Below are positions 40,282-52,737 of a stretch of 64,000 bases of DNA, one piece after another. The first letter of the stretch is position 1, and each line of letters opens with the position of its first letter. The DNA is from Streptomyces sp. TRM70350 (GTDB lineage Bacteria; Actinomycetota; Actinomycetes; Streptomycetales; Streptomycetaceae): contig NZ_JAHUXH010000004.1 in the NCBI RefSeq assembly GCF_019219825.1, positions 1 to 64,000 of the forward strand, given 5' to 3'. Made by a program: the position numbers and the translations under genes. Below the pieces are notes generated by a model. The model searched no databases. It saw only the letters and a list, made by a program, of their open reading frames with translations, and had not been told where the DNA came from.

Positions 40282-41154
40282 TCAGCGGAAGACGACGGTG
40301 CAGTGTCCGTTCACCAGCACGCGGCTCTCGCTGTGCCACTCCACGGCACGGGCGAGTACCTGAGCCTCGACGTCGCGGCCGATGGTGACCAGCTCGTCGG
40401 GGTCGCGCGAGTGGTCCACGCGGACGACGTCCTGCTCGATGATCGGGCCCTCGTCGAGGTCGGGCGTGACGTAGTGCGCCGTGGCCCCGACGAGCTTCAC
40501 ACCGCGCTGGTGCGCCTGGACGTAGGGCCGGGCGCCCTTGAAGCTCGGCAGGAACGAGTGGTGGATGTTGATGGCCTTGCCGTCGAGCTGCTTGCACAGG
40601 TCGTCGGAGAGGATCTGCATGTAGCGGGCCAGCACCACCAGGTCGACGTCCAGCTCGCGCACCAGCTCCAGGAGCCGCGCCTCGGCCTCGGCCTTGGTGT
40701 CCTTCGTCACCGGGATGTGGTGGAAGGGGATGCCGTAGCTCTGCGCCAGCGGCTCGAAGTCGCGGTGGTTGGAGACGATCGCCGGAATCTCGATGTTGAG
40801 CGCGCCCGTGGACTTGCGGAACAGCAGGTCGTTCAGGCAGTGGCCGAACTTCGACACCATGATCAGCGTGCGCGTCGGGGTCGACGCGTCGTGCAGCTGC
40901 CAGGTGATGCCGTACGCCTGGCCGACCGGACCGAAGCCGGTGCGCAGGTCCTCCAGGGAGATGCCGGGGTCCGAGACGTCGAAGTGCACCCGCATGAAGA
41001 AGCGGTCCTGCAGCCGGTCGTCGAACTGCTGGCTCTCCAGGATGTTTCCGGAGTGGCTCACGAGAAAGGTGGTCACTGCGTGGACGAGGCCGGCCTGGTC
41101 GGGGCAGGAAAGGGTGAGGACGAACTCACGGCCGGGCTGCGGTCGAGGAGACAT
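40282..41154 (-). CDS. purU: Formyltetrahydrofolate deformylase, copy 2
   Basis: This second PurU is 290 aa like copy 1 and very similar along its whole length. The ACT domain (MSPRPQPGREFVLTLSCPDQ) and the catalytic domain (NIHHSFLPSFKGARPYVQA, VTPDLDEGPIIEQD) are complete. The ATG ends at 41154. It is transcribed toward iclR2 and away from the second mycothiol dehydrogenase, with its own operator pair. Both copies appear functional. Dosage or separate timing with the two halves of the island are possible reasons for keeping both. Confidence 0.92.
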   Translation of the reverse strand: MSPRPQPGREFVLTLSCPDQAGLVHAVTTFLVSHSGNILESQQFDDRLQDRFFMRVHFDVSDPGISLEDLRTGFGPVGQAYGITWQLHDASTPTRTLIMVSKFGHCLNDLLFRKSTGALNIEIPAIVSNHRDFEPLAQSYGIPFHHIPVTKDTKAEAEARLLELVRELDVDLVVLARYMQILSDDLCKQLDGKAINIHHSFLPSFKGARPYVQAHQRGVKLVGATAHYVTPDLDEGPIIEQDVVRVDHSRDPDELVTIGRDVEAQVLARAVEWHSESRVLVNGHCTVVFR

Positions 41155-41174
41155 GCCTTCCTCCGTCGGTCGGT

Positions 41175-41240
41175 GGCGCGAATTACGCAACACGGTGAGC
41201 TATGCGCAACATAATTGAATGGGGGTGGCCGAGTGGTCAA
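41175..41240 (-). promoter_or_regulatory. purU2 promoter with paired operators
   Basis: On the reverse strand TTGACC (41235-41240) and AATTAT (41211-41216), 18 bp apart, form the promoter. On the plus strand the operators read GGTGAGCTATGCGCAAC (41194-41210) and GGCGCGAATTACGCAAC (41175-41191), 19 bp apart, the same layout as purU1. Confidence 0.73.
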
Positions 41241-41748
41241 GGGGTGATCCGGCGGAAGTGGCCCAGGCGCTCCGAGATCTCCTCGGCGGCCGCCCGCACC
41301 ACGGCGGAGACCTCTGGCGGTCGCCGCTCGGTCAGCCGGAGGGGCGGCCCCGAGGCGCTGAGTGCCGCCATCACCTCTCCGCTGAAGGTGAAGACCGGCG
41401 CCGCCACCGCGTTCACGTCCTTCTCGAACTCCTCGACGCTGTAGGCGCAGCCGTCCGCGCGGGCGCGCTTCAACTGCGCCCGGAGGGTCTCGGGATCAGT
41501 GACGGTGTGCGGTGTGTGGCTTTCCGGCGGCCCGGTGAGCCTGCTCGCGAGCTCTGGCTCGGGCGGATGGGGCCGGAGCACCTGGTTGCCGTGGACTTGT
41601 GTACGCCGAGTGCGGCGGCCATGTCCGTGACGCCCGCCTCTTCGCGGCGGCCGAGGAATTCGAGAATGCCCGCGGCCCGGTCGGCAGACTGCACCGGGGA
41701 CTCCGGCTGGTGCGCGTGCTGAGGCTGGTGCAAGGCGTCTGACATCAC
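41237..41748 (-). pseudogene. Third IclR-family regulator, internally deleted and frameshifted
   Basis: Two pieces of one IclR gene lie in different frames. The N-terminal piece (from the ATG ending at 41748) has SPVQSADRAAGILEFLGRRE and the helix-turn-helix GVTDMAAALGVHKSTATR. The C-terminal piece has the end of an effector domain, CAYSVEEFEKDVNAVAAPVF followed by GEVMAALSASGPPLRLTE. About 90 middle residues are missing and the join shifts frame, so no working regulator is made. Its recognition helix differs from that of the intact twins. It lies between purU2 and the second mycothiol dehydrogenase, and its 3' end overlaps the purU2 promoter. Confidence 0.8.
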
Positions 41749-41918
41749 GCGACCTCATGCAACCGTCCCCCGTGTACATCTACTTGTGGAGTGGGCCGAG
41801 AAGACGCGAGGCCGCACCCTGGCGGAGACCAGTGCCGTACCGGGCTCCGCGCCGCCCGTGACCGTGGGCGTTAGGTGTCCGCTTTCCGCCGGGATGACAA
41901 CTTCGCTCGACCAACCCC

Positions 41919-41993
41919 TTGACAGTGGGTGTCCGCAGGGAGACAGTTTGATCGGTCGTTGCATATAGCGAAGAAAGTTGCGTAATCCGCAAC
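41919..41993 (+). promoter_or_regulatory. Mycothiol dehydrogenase 2 promoter with paired operators
   Basis: TTGACA (41919-41924), a 17-bp spacer and GACAGT (41942-41947). Operators are GTTGCATATAGCGAAGA (41958-41974) and the clean GTTGCGTAATCCGCAAC (41977-41993), 19 bp apart. The pair is about 8 bp further from the -35 than in most of the set. Confidence 0.72.
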
Positions 41994-42057
41994 TATGGCG
42001 GCTCGGCCCGGCCCCCCGGGTCTCACCCAGGCCGGGGTGAAGTTCTCTCCCTCCCTC

Positions 42058-42083
42058 GTCGATCGCTCCGGGGAGCGATCGAC
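42058..42083 (+). promoter_or_regulatory. Palindromic hairpin in the mycothiol dehydrogenase 2 leader
   Basis: GTCGATCGCTCC (42058-42069) pairs exactly with 42072-42083 across a 2-base loop; in RNA the loop would probably open to CCGGGG. It lies in the roughly 170-base untranslated leader between the operators and the GTG at 42162. It could be an attenuator, an mRNA stabiliser or a second DNA-binding palindrome. Nothing else is seen in this gap. Confidence 0.55.
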
Positions 42084-42161
42084 GTCCTCCCGCCATCCAG
42101 AACATCAGGCCGAAGATCCCGAAGATCGCATTCGGCCGTCCCCTCGACGAGGAGATCGACC

Positions 42162-43243
42162 GTGACACACGAGGTACGCGCCGTCGTCGCCCGCCAGAAG
42201 GGCGCACCGGTCTCGGTGGAGACCGTCCTGGTGCCGAGCCCCGGCCCCGGTGAGGCGCTGGTGCGGGTGCAGGCCTGCGGTGTCTGCCACACCGACCTGC
42301 ACTACCGGGAGGGCGGGATCAACGACGAGTTCCCGTTCCTGCTCGGCCACGAGGCGGCCGGTGTCGTCGAGTCGGTCGGCGAGGGCGTCACCGACGTCGC
42401 GCCCGGGGACTTCGTCGTCCTCAACTGGCGTGCCGTCTGCGGCACTTGCCGGGCCTGCAGCAAGGGCAAGCCGTGGTACTGCTTCGCCACCCACAACGCC
42501 GCCCAGCCGATGACCCTGGCCGACGGCACCCCGCTGTCCCCGGCCCTGGGCATCGGCGCCTTCGCCGAGAAGACCCTGGTCGCCGCCGGGCAGTGCACCA
42601 AGGTCGACCCGGCCGCCTCGCCGGCCGCGGCCGGCCTGCTCGGCTGCGGGGTGATGGCCGGGTTCGGCGCCGCGGTCAACACCGGCGGCGTGGGCCGCGG
42701 AGACTCGATCGCGGTGATCGGCTGCGGCGGCGTGGGCATGGCCGCGATCGCGGGCGCCAAGGTGGCCGGTGCGAGCCGGATCATCGCCGTGGACGTCGAC
42801 CAGCGGAAGCTGAATTGGGCCGAGAAGTTCGGCGCCACCGACACCGTCGACTCCTCCCGGACCGACGCCGTCGAGGCGATCCGCACCCTCACCGGCGGCT
42901 TCGGCGCCGACGTCGTCGTGGACGCGGTCGGGCGCCCCGAGACCTTCAAGCAGGCCTTCTACGCCCGCGACCTGGCCGGCACCGCCGTCCTGGTCGGCGT
43001 CCCCACCCCGGAGCCGGCCCTCGACCTGCCCCTGCTGGACGTCTTCGGCCGTGGCGGGGCACTGAAGTCCTCCTGGTACGGCGACTGCCTGCCCGCCCGG
43101 GATTTCCCCGCCCTGATCGACCTCTACCTCCAGGGCCGCTTCGACCTGGGCGACTTCGTCACCGAGACGATCAGCCTGGACGACGTGGAGGCCGCGTTCG
43201 CCAAGATGCACCACGGCGAGGTCCTGCGCTCGGTGGTGGTCCT

Positions 43244-43247
<4 letters not shown>
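42162..43247 (+). CDS. S-(hydroxymethyl)mycothiol dehydrogenase, copy 2
   Basis: This 361-aa zinc dehydrogenase is the same length as copy 1 and highly similar. The catalytic zinc residues ([14 protein letters not shown]), the four structural cysteines ([15 protein letters not shown]) and the GCGGVG nucleotide motif are all present. It starts with GTG and its stop overlaps the GTG of the adjoining hydrolase gene. It oxidises the formaldehyde-mycothiol adduct. This copy heads the second gene set (hydrolase, dimethylglycine oxidase, sarcosine oxidase, Rieske oxygenase). Confidence 0.9.
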
Positions 43248-46424
<3,177 letters not shown>

Positions 46425-46483
46425 ACCGGCCCGAGCACCGGCAGCACCAACCCTCATCGGCAAGATTCCCAGGAGATGGACAC

Positions 46484-47632
46484 ATGGCCACTTCGTACGA
46501 CGTGATCGTCGTCGGCCTGGGCGGGATGGGCAGCGCGGCCGCCTGTCACCTCGCCGCCCGCGGTCAGCGAGTGCTCGGCATCGAGCGCTTCGGCCCCGCC
46601 CACAACCTCGGCTCCAGCCACGGCGGATCCCGTATCTACCGGCAGGCCTACTTCGAGGACCCGGCCTACGTACCCCTGCTTCTGCGTGCCCGCGAACTGT
46701 GGGAGAAGCTCGCCGCCGACTCCGGCCGCGAGGTCTTCACCGAGACCGGCGGTCTCGTGATCGGCCGCGAGGGGAGTGAGGCCTTCACCGGCACCCTGCG
46801 CAGCGCCCACGCGTGGGGCCTGGACCACGAGGTCCTCGGCGCAGCCGACATACGGCGCCGCTTCCCCACCTTCAACCCGGCGGCCGAGGACGTCGCCTTC
46901 TACGAGCGCAAGGCCGGCATCGCCCGTCCCGAGGCGACCGTCACGGCTCACCTGGACCTGGCCCGCGCGCACGGCGCCGACCTGCACTTCGCGGAGATGG
47001 TCCTCGGCTGGGAGGCCGACGGCCGGGGCGGCAAGGCCTGGGTGGTCACCGACCGCGGCGCCTACACCGCCGAGCGGCTGGTCATCGCCCCCGGGGCCTG
47101 GGCGCCGAAGCTGCTGTCCGGCCTCGGTGTGGGCGTGACGGTGGAGCGCCAGGTCATGTACTGGTTCCAACCCGAGGGCGGAGTCCGCCCGTTCAGCGCC
47201 GAACGGCACCCGGTCTACATCTGGGAGGACCCCGACGGCACCCAGATCTACGGCTTCCCCTCGCTCGACGGCCCCGACGGCGGCGCCAAGGTCGCCTTCT
47301 TCCGCAAGGGCGTCCCCAGTGACCCCGACCACCTCGACCGCCGGATCCACCCGGACGAGATCGCGGCCATGGCCGACTACCTGCGCCCGCGCATCCCCAC
47401 CCTGCCCGGCCGCTTCCTCAGGGCCGCGGCCTGTATGTACTCCAACACGCCGGACGAGCACTTCGTCCTCGCCCGGCATCCCGAGCATCCGCAGGTGATC
47501 GTGGCCTGCGGCTTCTCCGGCCACGGGTTCAAGTTCGTGCCTGTCATCGGCGAGATCCTCGCCGACCTGGCCACCGTTGGCGCCACCGACCACCCCATTG
47601 CCCTGTTCGATCCCCGCCGCGTGCGCGTCTGA
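46484..47632 (+). CDS. Monomeric sarcosine oxidase / N-methyl amino acid oxidase
   Basis: This 382-aa single-subunit flavoprotein belongs to the MSOX/SolA family and oxidises sarcosine or related N-methyl amino acids to release formaldehyde and hydrogen peroxide. The FAD fold is [39 protein letters not shown] is a family signature, and C317 in [13 protein letters not shown] matches the covalent-FAD cysteine. It gives the second gene set a THF-independent route for sarcosine, in contrast to the tetrameric enzyme at 33229-38314. No catalase is seen nearby. Confidence 0.9.
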   Translation: MATSYDVIVVGLGGMGSAAACHLAARGQRVLGIERFGPAHNLGSSHGGSRIYRQAYFEDPAYVPLLLRARELWEKLAADSGREVFTETGGLVIGREGSEAFTGTLRSAHAWGLDHEVLGAADIRRRFPTFNPAAEDVAFYERKAGIARPEATVTAHLDLARAHGADLHFAEMVLGWEADGRGGKAWVVTDRGAYTAERLVIAPGAWAPKLLSGLGVGVTVERQVMYWFQPEGGVRPFSAERHPVYIWEDPDGTQIYGFPSLDGPDGGAKVAFFRKGVPSDPDHLDRRIHPDEIAAMADYLRPRIPTLPGRFLRAAACMYSNTPDEHFVLARHPEHPQVIVACGFSGHGFKFVPVIGEILADLATVGATDHPIALFDPRRVRV

Positions 47633-47657
47633 CATTTCCGAAGGTGACGAGACGACC

Positions 47658-48785
47658 ATGACGAATCTGCCGCCCAGCCTGATTCCCACGCTGTCCGGTG
47701 AGTACTACACCGACCCCACGGTCTTCGCCCAGGAGCAGGAGCGGGTCCTCGAGGCCATGTGGTTCTGTGTGGCCCGCGCCGCCGAGCTGGACAAGCCCGG
47801 CGCGTTCCGCACCTACCAGGTGGGCCGCGAGAGCGTGCTGATCTCCCGCTCGCGGGACGGTTCCATCAAGGGCTTCCTCAACATCTGCCGGCACCGCGGC
47901 GCCAAGCTGTGCACCGAGGAGTCCGGCGAGGTGAAGCGCGCCTTCCAGTGTCCGTACCACGCCTGGACCTACGGCCTGGACGGCAAGCTGGTCGCCGCTC
48001 CCAACCTGACGTCGATGCCGGACATCGACCGCAAGGAGTACGGCCTGGTCAACGTTCATGTGCGGGAGTGGCTCGGCTATGTGTGGGTGTGCCTCGCCGA
48101 CGAGCCGCCCTCCTTCGAGGCGGACGTGCAGGGCGCGGTCGTCGAGCGGCTCGGCGACCTGGAGTCGATCGAGCGCTACGGCATCGACGACCTGAAGCTT
48201 GGCCGCCGTATCACCTACGACGTGAAGGCCAACTGGAAGCTCATCATCGAGAACTTCATGGAGTGCTACCACTGCGCCACGATCCACCCCGAACTCACGG
48301 AGGTGCTTCCGGAGTTCGCGGACGGTTACGCCGCCCAGTACTACGTGGGCCACGGCGCCGAGTTCGGTGAGGACGTCCAGGGCTTCACGGTGGACGGCTC
48401 CGAGGGACTGGATCGCATCCCGGGAGTCGCCGACGACCAGGACCGCCGCTACTACGCGATCACCGTCCGGCCACAGGTCTTCATCAACCTCGTCCCCGAC
48501 CACGTGATCTTCCACCGGATGTACCCGATGGCACCCGACCGCACGGTCGTCGAATGCGACTGGCTGTACCTGCCGCGCGTCGTGGAGAGCGGCAAGGACG
48601 TGGGCCGTTCGGTGGAGCTGTTCCACCGGGTCAACCAGCAGGACTTCGACGCCTGTGAGCGCACCCAGCCGGCGATGAGCTCGAAGGCGTACGCCAAGGG
48701 CGGCGTGCTGGTGCCCAGCGAGCACCACATCGGCGAGTTCCACACCTGGCTGCAGAACAAGCTCGAGGTGCGCCCCACGCACTGA
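47658..48785 (+). CDS. Rieske non-haem iron oxygenase, GbcA-like glycine betaine demethylase, copy 2
   Basis: This 375-aa oxygenase alpha subunit is the paralogue of the one at 17997. The Rieske ligands are C77, H79, C98 and H101. The iron-site segment ECYHCATIHPEL and the next 50 residues are identical to copy 1 in protein, with scattered silent changes in DNA. The N-terminal 70 residues differ more. The ATG at 47658 lies 25 bases after the sarcosine oxidase stop, so it closes the mycothiol dehydrogenase 2 unit. Electron donors would be the reductase at 49799 and probably the ferredoxin at 16325. Confidence 0.88.
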   Translation: MTNLPPSLIPTLSGEYYTDPTVFAQEQERVLEAMWFCVARAAELDKPGAFRTYQVGRESVLISRSRDGSIKGFLNICRHRGAKLCTEESGEVKRAFQCPYHAWTYGLDGKLVAAPNLTSMPDIDRKEYGLVNVHVREWLGYVWVCLADEPPSFEADVQGAVVERLGDLESIERYGIDDLKLGRRITYDVKANWKLIIENFMECYHCATIHPELTEVLPEFADGYAAQYYVGHGAEFGEDVQGFTVDGSEGLDRIPGVADDQDRRYYAITVRPQVFINLVPDHVIFHRMYPMAPDRTVVECDWLYLPRVVESGKDVGRSVELFHRVNQQDFDACERTQPAMSSKAYAKGGVLVPSEHHIGEFHTWLQNKLEVRPTH

Positions 48786-48974
48786 CCCCACCCCCAGTAC
48801 TGCCCGCCCACCCGCTGTTGCGGCCCCTCCGGCAGGTGGGCGGGCCATTGGGCTGTCATGTGGAGATCCGGCAGGACAGGGGGGCTACCAGACAATGAGG
48901 GCCAATAAATGAGGGCCAATACTTGAAGCACGGAGAGGTTCGGATCGCGGCGACCCTCGGTACGTCTGCCCTCC

Positions 48975-49400
48975 GTGCTGAGCGTGCACAGCGTCGCGGG
49001 CCAGGTCTTCGTCCTCCAGGTGGCCGTCGTCCTGCTGCTCGTGATCGCCGCCGTGACGGCCCTCGTGCTGCAGGCCCGGAAGGACTCCGGGGTGGCCTAC
49101 ATCATCGCGTTCGACACGAAGGGCATCCGCTGGACCCACCCGGACCCGAACCTGATCGGCAAGCCCGTGGTCGGCTCCTACGCCGAGGCACTCGCGGGCC
49201 GTGTGCACCAGGAGACCTACGACACGCCCGGTGTCGGCCGTGCCGTGGACACGATGGTTCCCGTCTTCGACACCGACGGCAAGTCGTCGGACCGGTCTCC
49301 GTCGGCATCACGCTCCGGAGCATCGACGAGCGGGTGACCGAGCAGCTGCCACTGCTGTCCGGCTCCGCCGTCGGCGGGCTCGCGCTCGTCACCGGCTGAT
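48975..49400 (+). pseudogene. Remnant of a DcuS/CitA-type sensor histidine kinase
   Basis: A frame starting near 48975 reads SVAGQVFVLQVAVVLLLVIA (a first membrane helix), then jumps to SGVAYIIAFDTKGIRWTHPD and NLIGKPVVGSYAEAL, hallmarks of the extracellular sensing domain of DcuS/CitA-like kinases. Most of the sensor loop is deleted. A frameshift near 49290 moves the tail to another frame (VSVGITLRSIDERVTEQLP), which ends at a stop near 49400. The second membrane helix, PAS and kinase domains are absent. Confidence 0.7.
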
Positions 49401-49429
49401 CGGCACGGCAGCAGCACGTCCCCGCATCT

Positions 49430-49625
49430 GCGCCGCGCGGCCACCACCGACGAGGGCGGCCGAGGGCTGTTCCTCGTCGCGCAGTTCGCCCGGCGCTGGG
49501 GCACCCGGTACACCGATCGCGGCAAGGTCATCTGGAGCGAACAGTCCGTGGAAGCCGCCGAGGCAGGGCTCGACGAAGCCATGGGCGGCCTGCTCCTGGA
49601 CCAGTGGGACGAGCCGACGCCGTAA
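49430..49625 (+). pseudogene. C-terminal fragment of an anti-sigma-factor-type ATPase
   Basis: One frame reads RRAATTDEGGRGLFLVAQFA and then RRWGTRYTDRGKVIWSEQ before ending at TAA. This is the ATP-lid and final strand of the HATPase_c domain that closes many streptomycete anti-sigma or PP2C-linked regulators. All upstream parts are missing. It directly abuts the kinase remnant, so this 800-bp gap is a patch of two truncated signalling genes. Confidence 0.6.
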
Positions 49626-49657
49626 CCGTGGACGCCTGGGTTTCTCCTCACGCGTAG

Positions 49658-49780
49658 GTTGCGAATCCCGCAACGTCGAGCATCATCAGAAATTGATATG
49701 CGACGCCTCCCTTGACAACGCCCGCACTGCACGGAAAGCATGTTGCGTATAGCGAATGTCGTTGTGTCATGTGAGACAAC
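49658..49780 (+). promoter_or_regulatory. Promoter of the reductase-glyA-moaA-mshA operon with three operator sites
   Basis: TTGACA (49712-49717) and AAGCAT (49736-49741), 18 bp apart, form the promoter. The proximal pair is GTTGCGTATAGCGAATG (49742-49758) and GTTGTGTCATGTGAGAC (49761-49777), 19 bp apart; the second extends to AAC at 49780. An isolated clean site, GTTGCGAATCCCGCAAC (49658-49674), lies upstream of the -35. Confidence 0.75.
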
Positions 49781-49798
49781 TCCCCATCTGGAGCCGGC

Positions 49799-50980
49799 AT
49801 GAGGAGCATCACCGTCGTCGGAGCGTCGCTGGCAGGACTGAGCACGGTCCGCGCGCTGCGCGCAGAGGGCTATGACGGCGAGATCGTCGTCGTGGGGGAG
49901 GAGCGCCACACTCCCTACGACCGCCCCCCGCTGTCCAAGGAATTCCTCAAGGGCGACATCGACGCCGAGGGGCTCGCGCTCGGCGACGCCGACGAGTACG
50001 AGGTCCTGGACGTGCAGTGGCTGCTCGGCGAGCGCGCCGTGCGGCTCGACCCCGTCGCCCGCACCGTCACCCTGGCCGGAGGACGGCATGTGCGCACCGA
50101 CGGCATCGTCATCGCGACCGGTGCCGGCCCCCGGACTCTCCCCGGCGCCGACGGGCTGGCGGGCGTCCACACCCTGCGCACCCTGGACGACGCCCAGGCC
50201 CTGCGCGCCGAACTGCTCGACGGCCTGCCCCGGGTCGTCGTCATCGGCGCCGGGTTCATCGGCGCCGAGGTGGCCTCCACCGCACACCGGCTCGGGCTCC
50301 ACGTCACCGTCGTCGAGGCGCTCCCCGTACCCCTGGAGCGCCAATTCGGGCGCGAGATGGGGCTGGTGGTCTCCTCGCTCCACAACGATCACGGCGTTCA
50401 GCTGCTGTGCGGAACCGGCGTGGCGGAACTGCTCGGCGAGGGCCGCGTCACCGGCGTACGGCTGGCTGACGGGCGGGTGCTGCCCGCCGACGTCGTCGTG
50501 GCCGGTGTGGGCGTGCGGCCCAACACCGACTGGCTCGCCGGCTCCGGTGTGCAGGTGGACGACGGCGTGGTGTGCGACTCCGGCTGCTCGACCGGTGTCC
50601 CGGGCGTGGTCGCCGTTGGTGACGTCGCCCGCTGCCCCCACCCGTTCACCGGACGGCACGCCCGCATCGAGCACTGGAGCAACGCCACCGAGCAGGCGAA
50701 GACCGCCGCCCGCACGCTGCTGACCGGTGCGTCGGCCCCCGCCCCGCTCACCCCGCCGTACTTCTGGTCCGACCAGTACCAGGTCCGCATCCAGGTCGCC
50801 GGACACGTCGCCCCCGGCGCCGAGCCCGAGGTCGTCGGTGGCGACATCGACAGCCGCACCTTCACGGCCGTCTACCGGCGCGAGGGCACCCCCGTCGCCG
50901 TGCTCTCCCTCAACCAGCCGAAGTTCTTCAACCGGCTCCGCCGCACCCTCGTCCCCGCCACCGCGGCCGTCGTGTCATGA
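49799..50980 (+). CDS. FAD-dependent ferredoxin reductase, copy 2
   Basis: This 393-aa reductase is related to the one at 16684. FAD motif ITVVGASLAGLSTVRALRA, NAD motif VVVIGAGFIGAEVAS and the late motif GVVAVGDVARC are intact. It should deliver electrons from NAD(P)H to the Rieske oxygenase by way of a ferredoxin. No ferredoxin gene is adjacent here, unlike copy 1. It opens an operon of seven genes running to 57456; its stop overlaps the ATG of the GcvH-like gene (ATGA). Confidence 0.87.
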   Translation: MRSITVVGASLAGLSTVRALRAEGYDGEIVVVGEERHTPYDRPPLSKEFLKGDIDAEGLALGDADEYEVLDVQWLLGERAVRLDPVARTVTLAGGRHVRTDGIVIATGAGPRTLPGADGLAGVHTLRTLDDAQALRAELLDGLPRVVVIGAGFIGAEVASTAHRLGLHVTVVEALPVPLERQFGREMGLVVSSLHNDHGVQLLCGTGVAELLGEGRVTGVRLADGRVLPADVVVAGVGVRPNTDWLAGSGVQVDDGVVCDSGCSTGVPGVVAVGDVARCPHPFTGRHARIEHWSNATEQAKTAARTLLTGASAPAPLTPPYFWSDQYQVRIQVAGHVAPGAEPEVVGGDIDSRTFTAVYRREGTPVAVLSLNQPKFFNRLRRTLVPATAAVVS

Positions 50981-51414
50981 CCTCCGCGCCTCGACTCCCC
51001 CTGGAGTGCGAAGGGGAGACCGCCACGAGCATTCCGCGGCACCTGCGGTACACCTGGGACCACGAGTGGCTCGTCGTGGACGAGGGCAACGCCACCGTCG
51101 GCATCACCGCGTTCGCGGCGCGGGCCCTCGGTGACGTGGTCAACCTCCGGCTGCCCGAGGTCGGCACCTGGGTCGAGGCAGGGGAGAGCTGCGGACAGAT
51201 CGAATCACTGACCGGCGTCAGCGGCCTGTACGCCCCCGCCTCGGGCCGGGTCCTGGAAGTCAACACCGCGCTGGCCGACGACCCCGGCGCCGTCAACGCC
51301 GCCCCCTACACCGGCGGCTGGCTGTTCCGGCTGCGGGTCGAGAACATCGCCGGCGCGCTGACCCCCGATGCCTACGCCGCCCACTGTGCCCACACCCAAG
51401 GAGACCGCCGATGA
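50977..51414 (+). CDS. GcvH-like protein lacking the lipoyl lysine
   Basis: This 145-aa protein has the hybrid-barrel fold of glycine cleavage H protein: [20 protein letters not shown], then [20 protein letters not shown] and the second half [20 protein letters not shown]. In true GcvH the lipoic acid sits on a lysine in the turn ESVKAAS. Here that turn reads E76-S-L-T79-G-V-S, so threonine replaces lysine and the protein cannot be lipoylated at the usual place. There are no other lysines in it. No gcvT or gcvP is adjacent. It may be a degenerate H protein or one with a new structural or binding role. It is coupled to both neighbours by ATGA overlaps, which argues for continued translation. 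Confidence 0.85.
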   Translation: MTSAPRLPLECEGETATSIPRHLRYTWDHEWLVVDEGNATVGITAFAARALGDVVNLRLPEVGTWVEAGESCGQIESLTGVSGLYAPASGRVLEVNTALADDPGAVNAAPYTGGWLFRLRVENIAGALTPDAYAAHCAHTQGDRR

Positions 51415-52670
51415 CCCTGTTCAACCAGCCCCTGCACGAGCTCGACCCGGAGGTAGCCGCCGCGGTCGACGCCGAGCTGGAGCGCCAGCAGTCGACCCTG
51501 GAGATGATCGCCTCCGAGAACTTCGCGCCCGTCGCTGTGCTGGAGGCGCAGGGTTCGGTCCTCACCAACAAGTACGCCGAGGGCTACCCGGGCCGCCGCT
51601 ACTACGGTGGCTGTGAGCACGTCGATGTCACCGAGCAGATCGCCATCGACCGCATCAAGGAGCTGTTCGGCGCCGAGTACGCCAACGTGCAGCCTCACTC
51701 CGGCGCTTCGGCGAACCAGGCGGCTCTGTTCGCCCTGGCCCAGCCCGGCGACACCATCCTGGGTCTGGACCTGGCCCATGGTGGCCACCTCACCCACGGC
51801 ATGAAGATCAACTTCTCGGGCAAGCAGTTCAACGTCGTTCCGTACCACGTGGACACCGAGTCCGGTCTGGTCGACATGGCGGAGCTGGAGCGGCTCGCGA
51901 AGGAGCACCGGCCGAAGGTGATCATCGCCGGCTGGTCGGCGTACCCGCGGCAGCTGGACTTCGCCGAGTTCCGGCGGATCGCGGACGAGGTCGGGGCGTA
52001 CCTGTGGGTGGACATGGCGCACTTCGCCGGTCTGGTCGCGGCCGGGCTGCACCCGAACCCGGTGGAGTACGCGGATGTCGTCACCTCCACGACGCACAAG
52101 ACGCTGGGCGGGCCGCGTGGCGGCATCATCCTCGCCAGGCAGTCGTTTGCGAAGAAGCTGAACTCCTCGGTCTTCCCGGGCTTCCAGGGCGGTCCGCTGG
52201 AGCACGTGATCGCGGCCAAGGCGGTGTCCTTCAAGGTGGCCGCGTCGGAGGAGTTCAAGGAGCGCCAGCGCCGCACGGTCGAGGGCGCTCGCATTCTGGC
52301 GGAGCGCCTCACCGCGCCCGATGCCCGTGAAGCCGGGGTGAACGTGCTGTCCGGCGGCACCGACGTGCACCTGATCCTGGTCGACCTGCGCCACTCCGAG
52401 CTGGACGGGCAGCAGGCCGAGGACCGTCTCCACGAGGTCGGCATCACGGTCAACCGCAACGCCGTCCCGAACGACCCGCGCCCGCCGATGGTGACATCCG
52501 GTCTGCGCATCGGCACCCCGGCCCTGGCCACCCGCGGCTTCACCGCCGAGGACTTCACCGAGGTCGCCGACGTCATCGCCGAGGCGCTGAAGCCGTCGTA
52601 CGACGCCGAAGCGCTCAAGGCCCGGGTGAAGGCCCTGGCCGACAAGCACCCGCTGTACCCCGGCCTGTAA
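51411..52670 (+). CDS. glyA: Serine hydroxymethyltransferase
   Basis: SHMT joins glycine with 5,10-methylene-THF to make serine and release THF. The 419-aa PLP enzyme has the cofactor lysine K230 in [14 protein letters not shown], the N-terminal [20 protein letters not shown] block and [12 protein letters not shown]. In this pathway it consumes both the glycine end product and a methylene group made by the THF-linked demethylases. The ATG overlaps the GcvH-like stop. It is probably a pathway-dedicated paralogue of the housekeeping enzyme. Confidence 0.95.
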   Translation: MTLFNQPLHELDPEVAAAVDAELERQQSTLEMIASENFAPVAVLEAQGSVLTNKYAEGYPGRRYYGGCEHVDVTEQIAIDRIKELFGAEYANVQPHSGASANQAALFALAQPGDTILGLDLAHGGHLTHGMKINFSGKQFNVVPYHVDTESGLVDMAELERLAKEHRPKVIIAGWSAYPRQLDFAEFRRIADEVGAYLWVDMAHFAGLVAAGLHPNPVEYADVVTSTTHKTLGGPRGGIILARQSFAKKLNSSVFPGFQGGPLEHVIAAKAVSFKVAASEEFKERQRRTVEGARILAERLTAPDAREAGVNVLSGGTDVHLILVDLRHSELDGQQAEDRLHEVGITVNRNAVPNDPRPPMVTSGLRIGTPALATRGFTAEDFTEVADVIAEALKPSYDAEALKARVKALADKHPLYPGL

Positions 52671-52737
52671 CCGACACCCTCCCACAGGGGCGTGCCGTGA
52701 CCTTTCGTCACGCCCCACCAATCCCACGGAGTATGGC

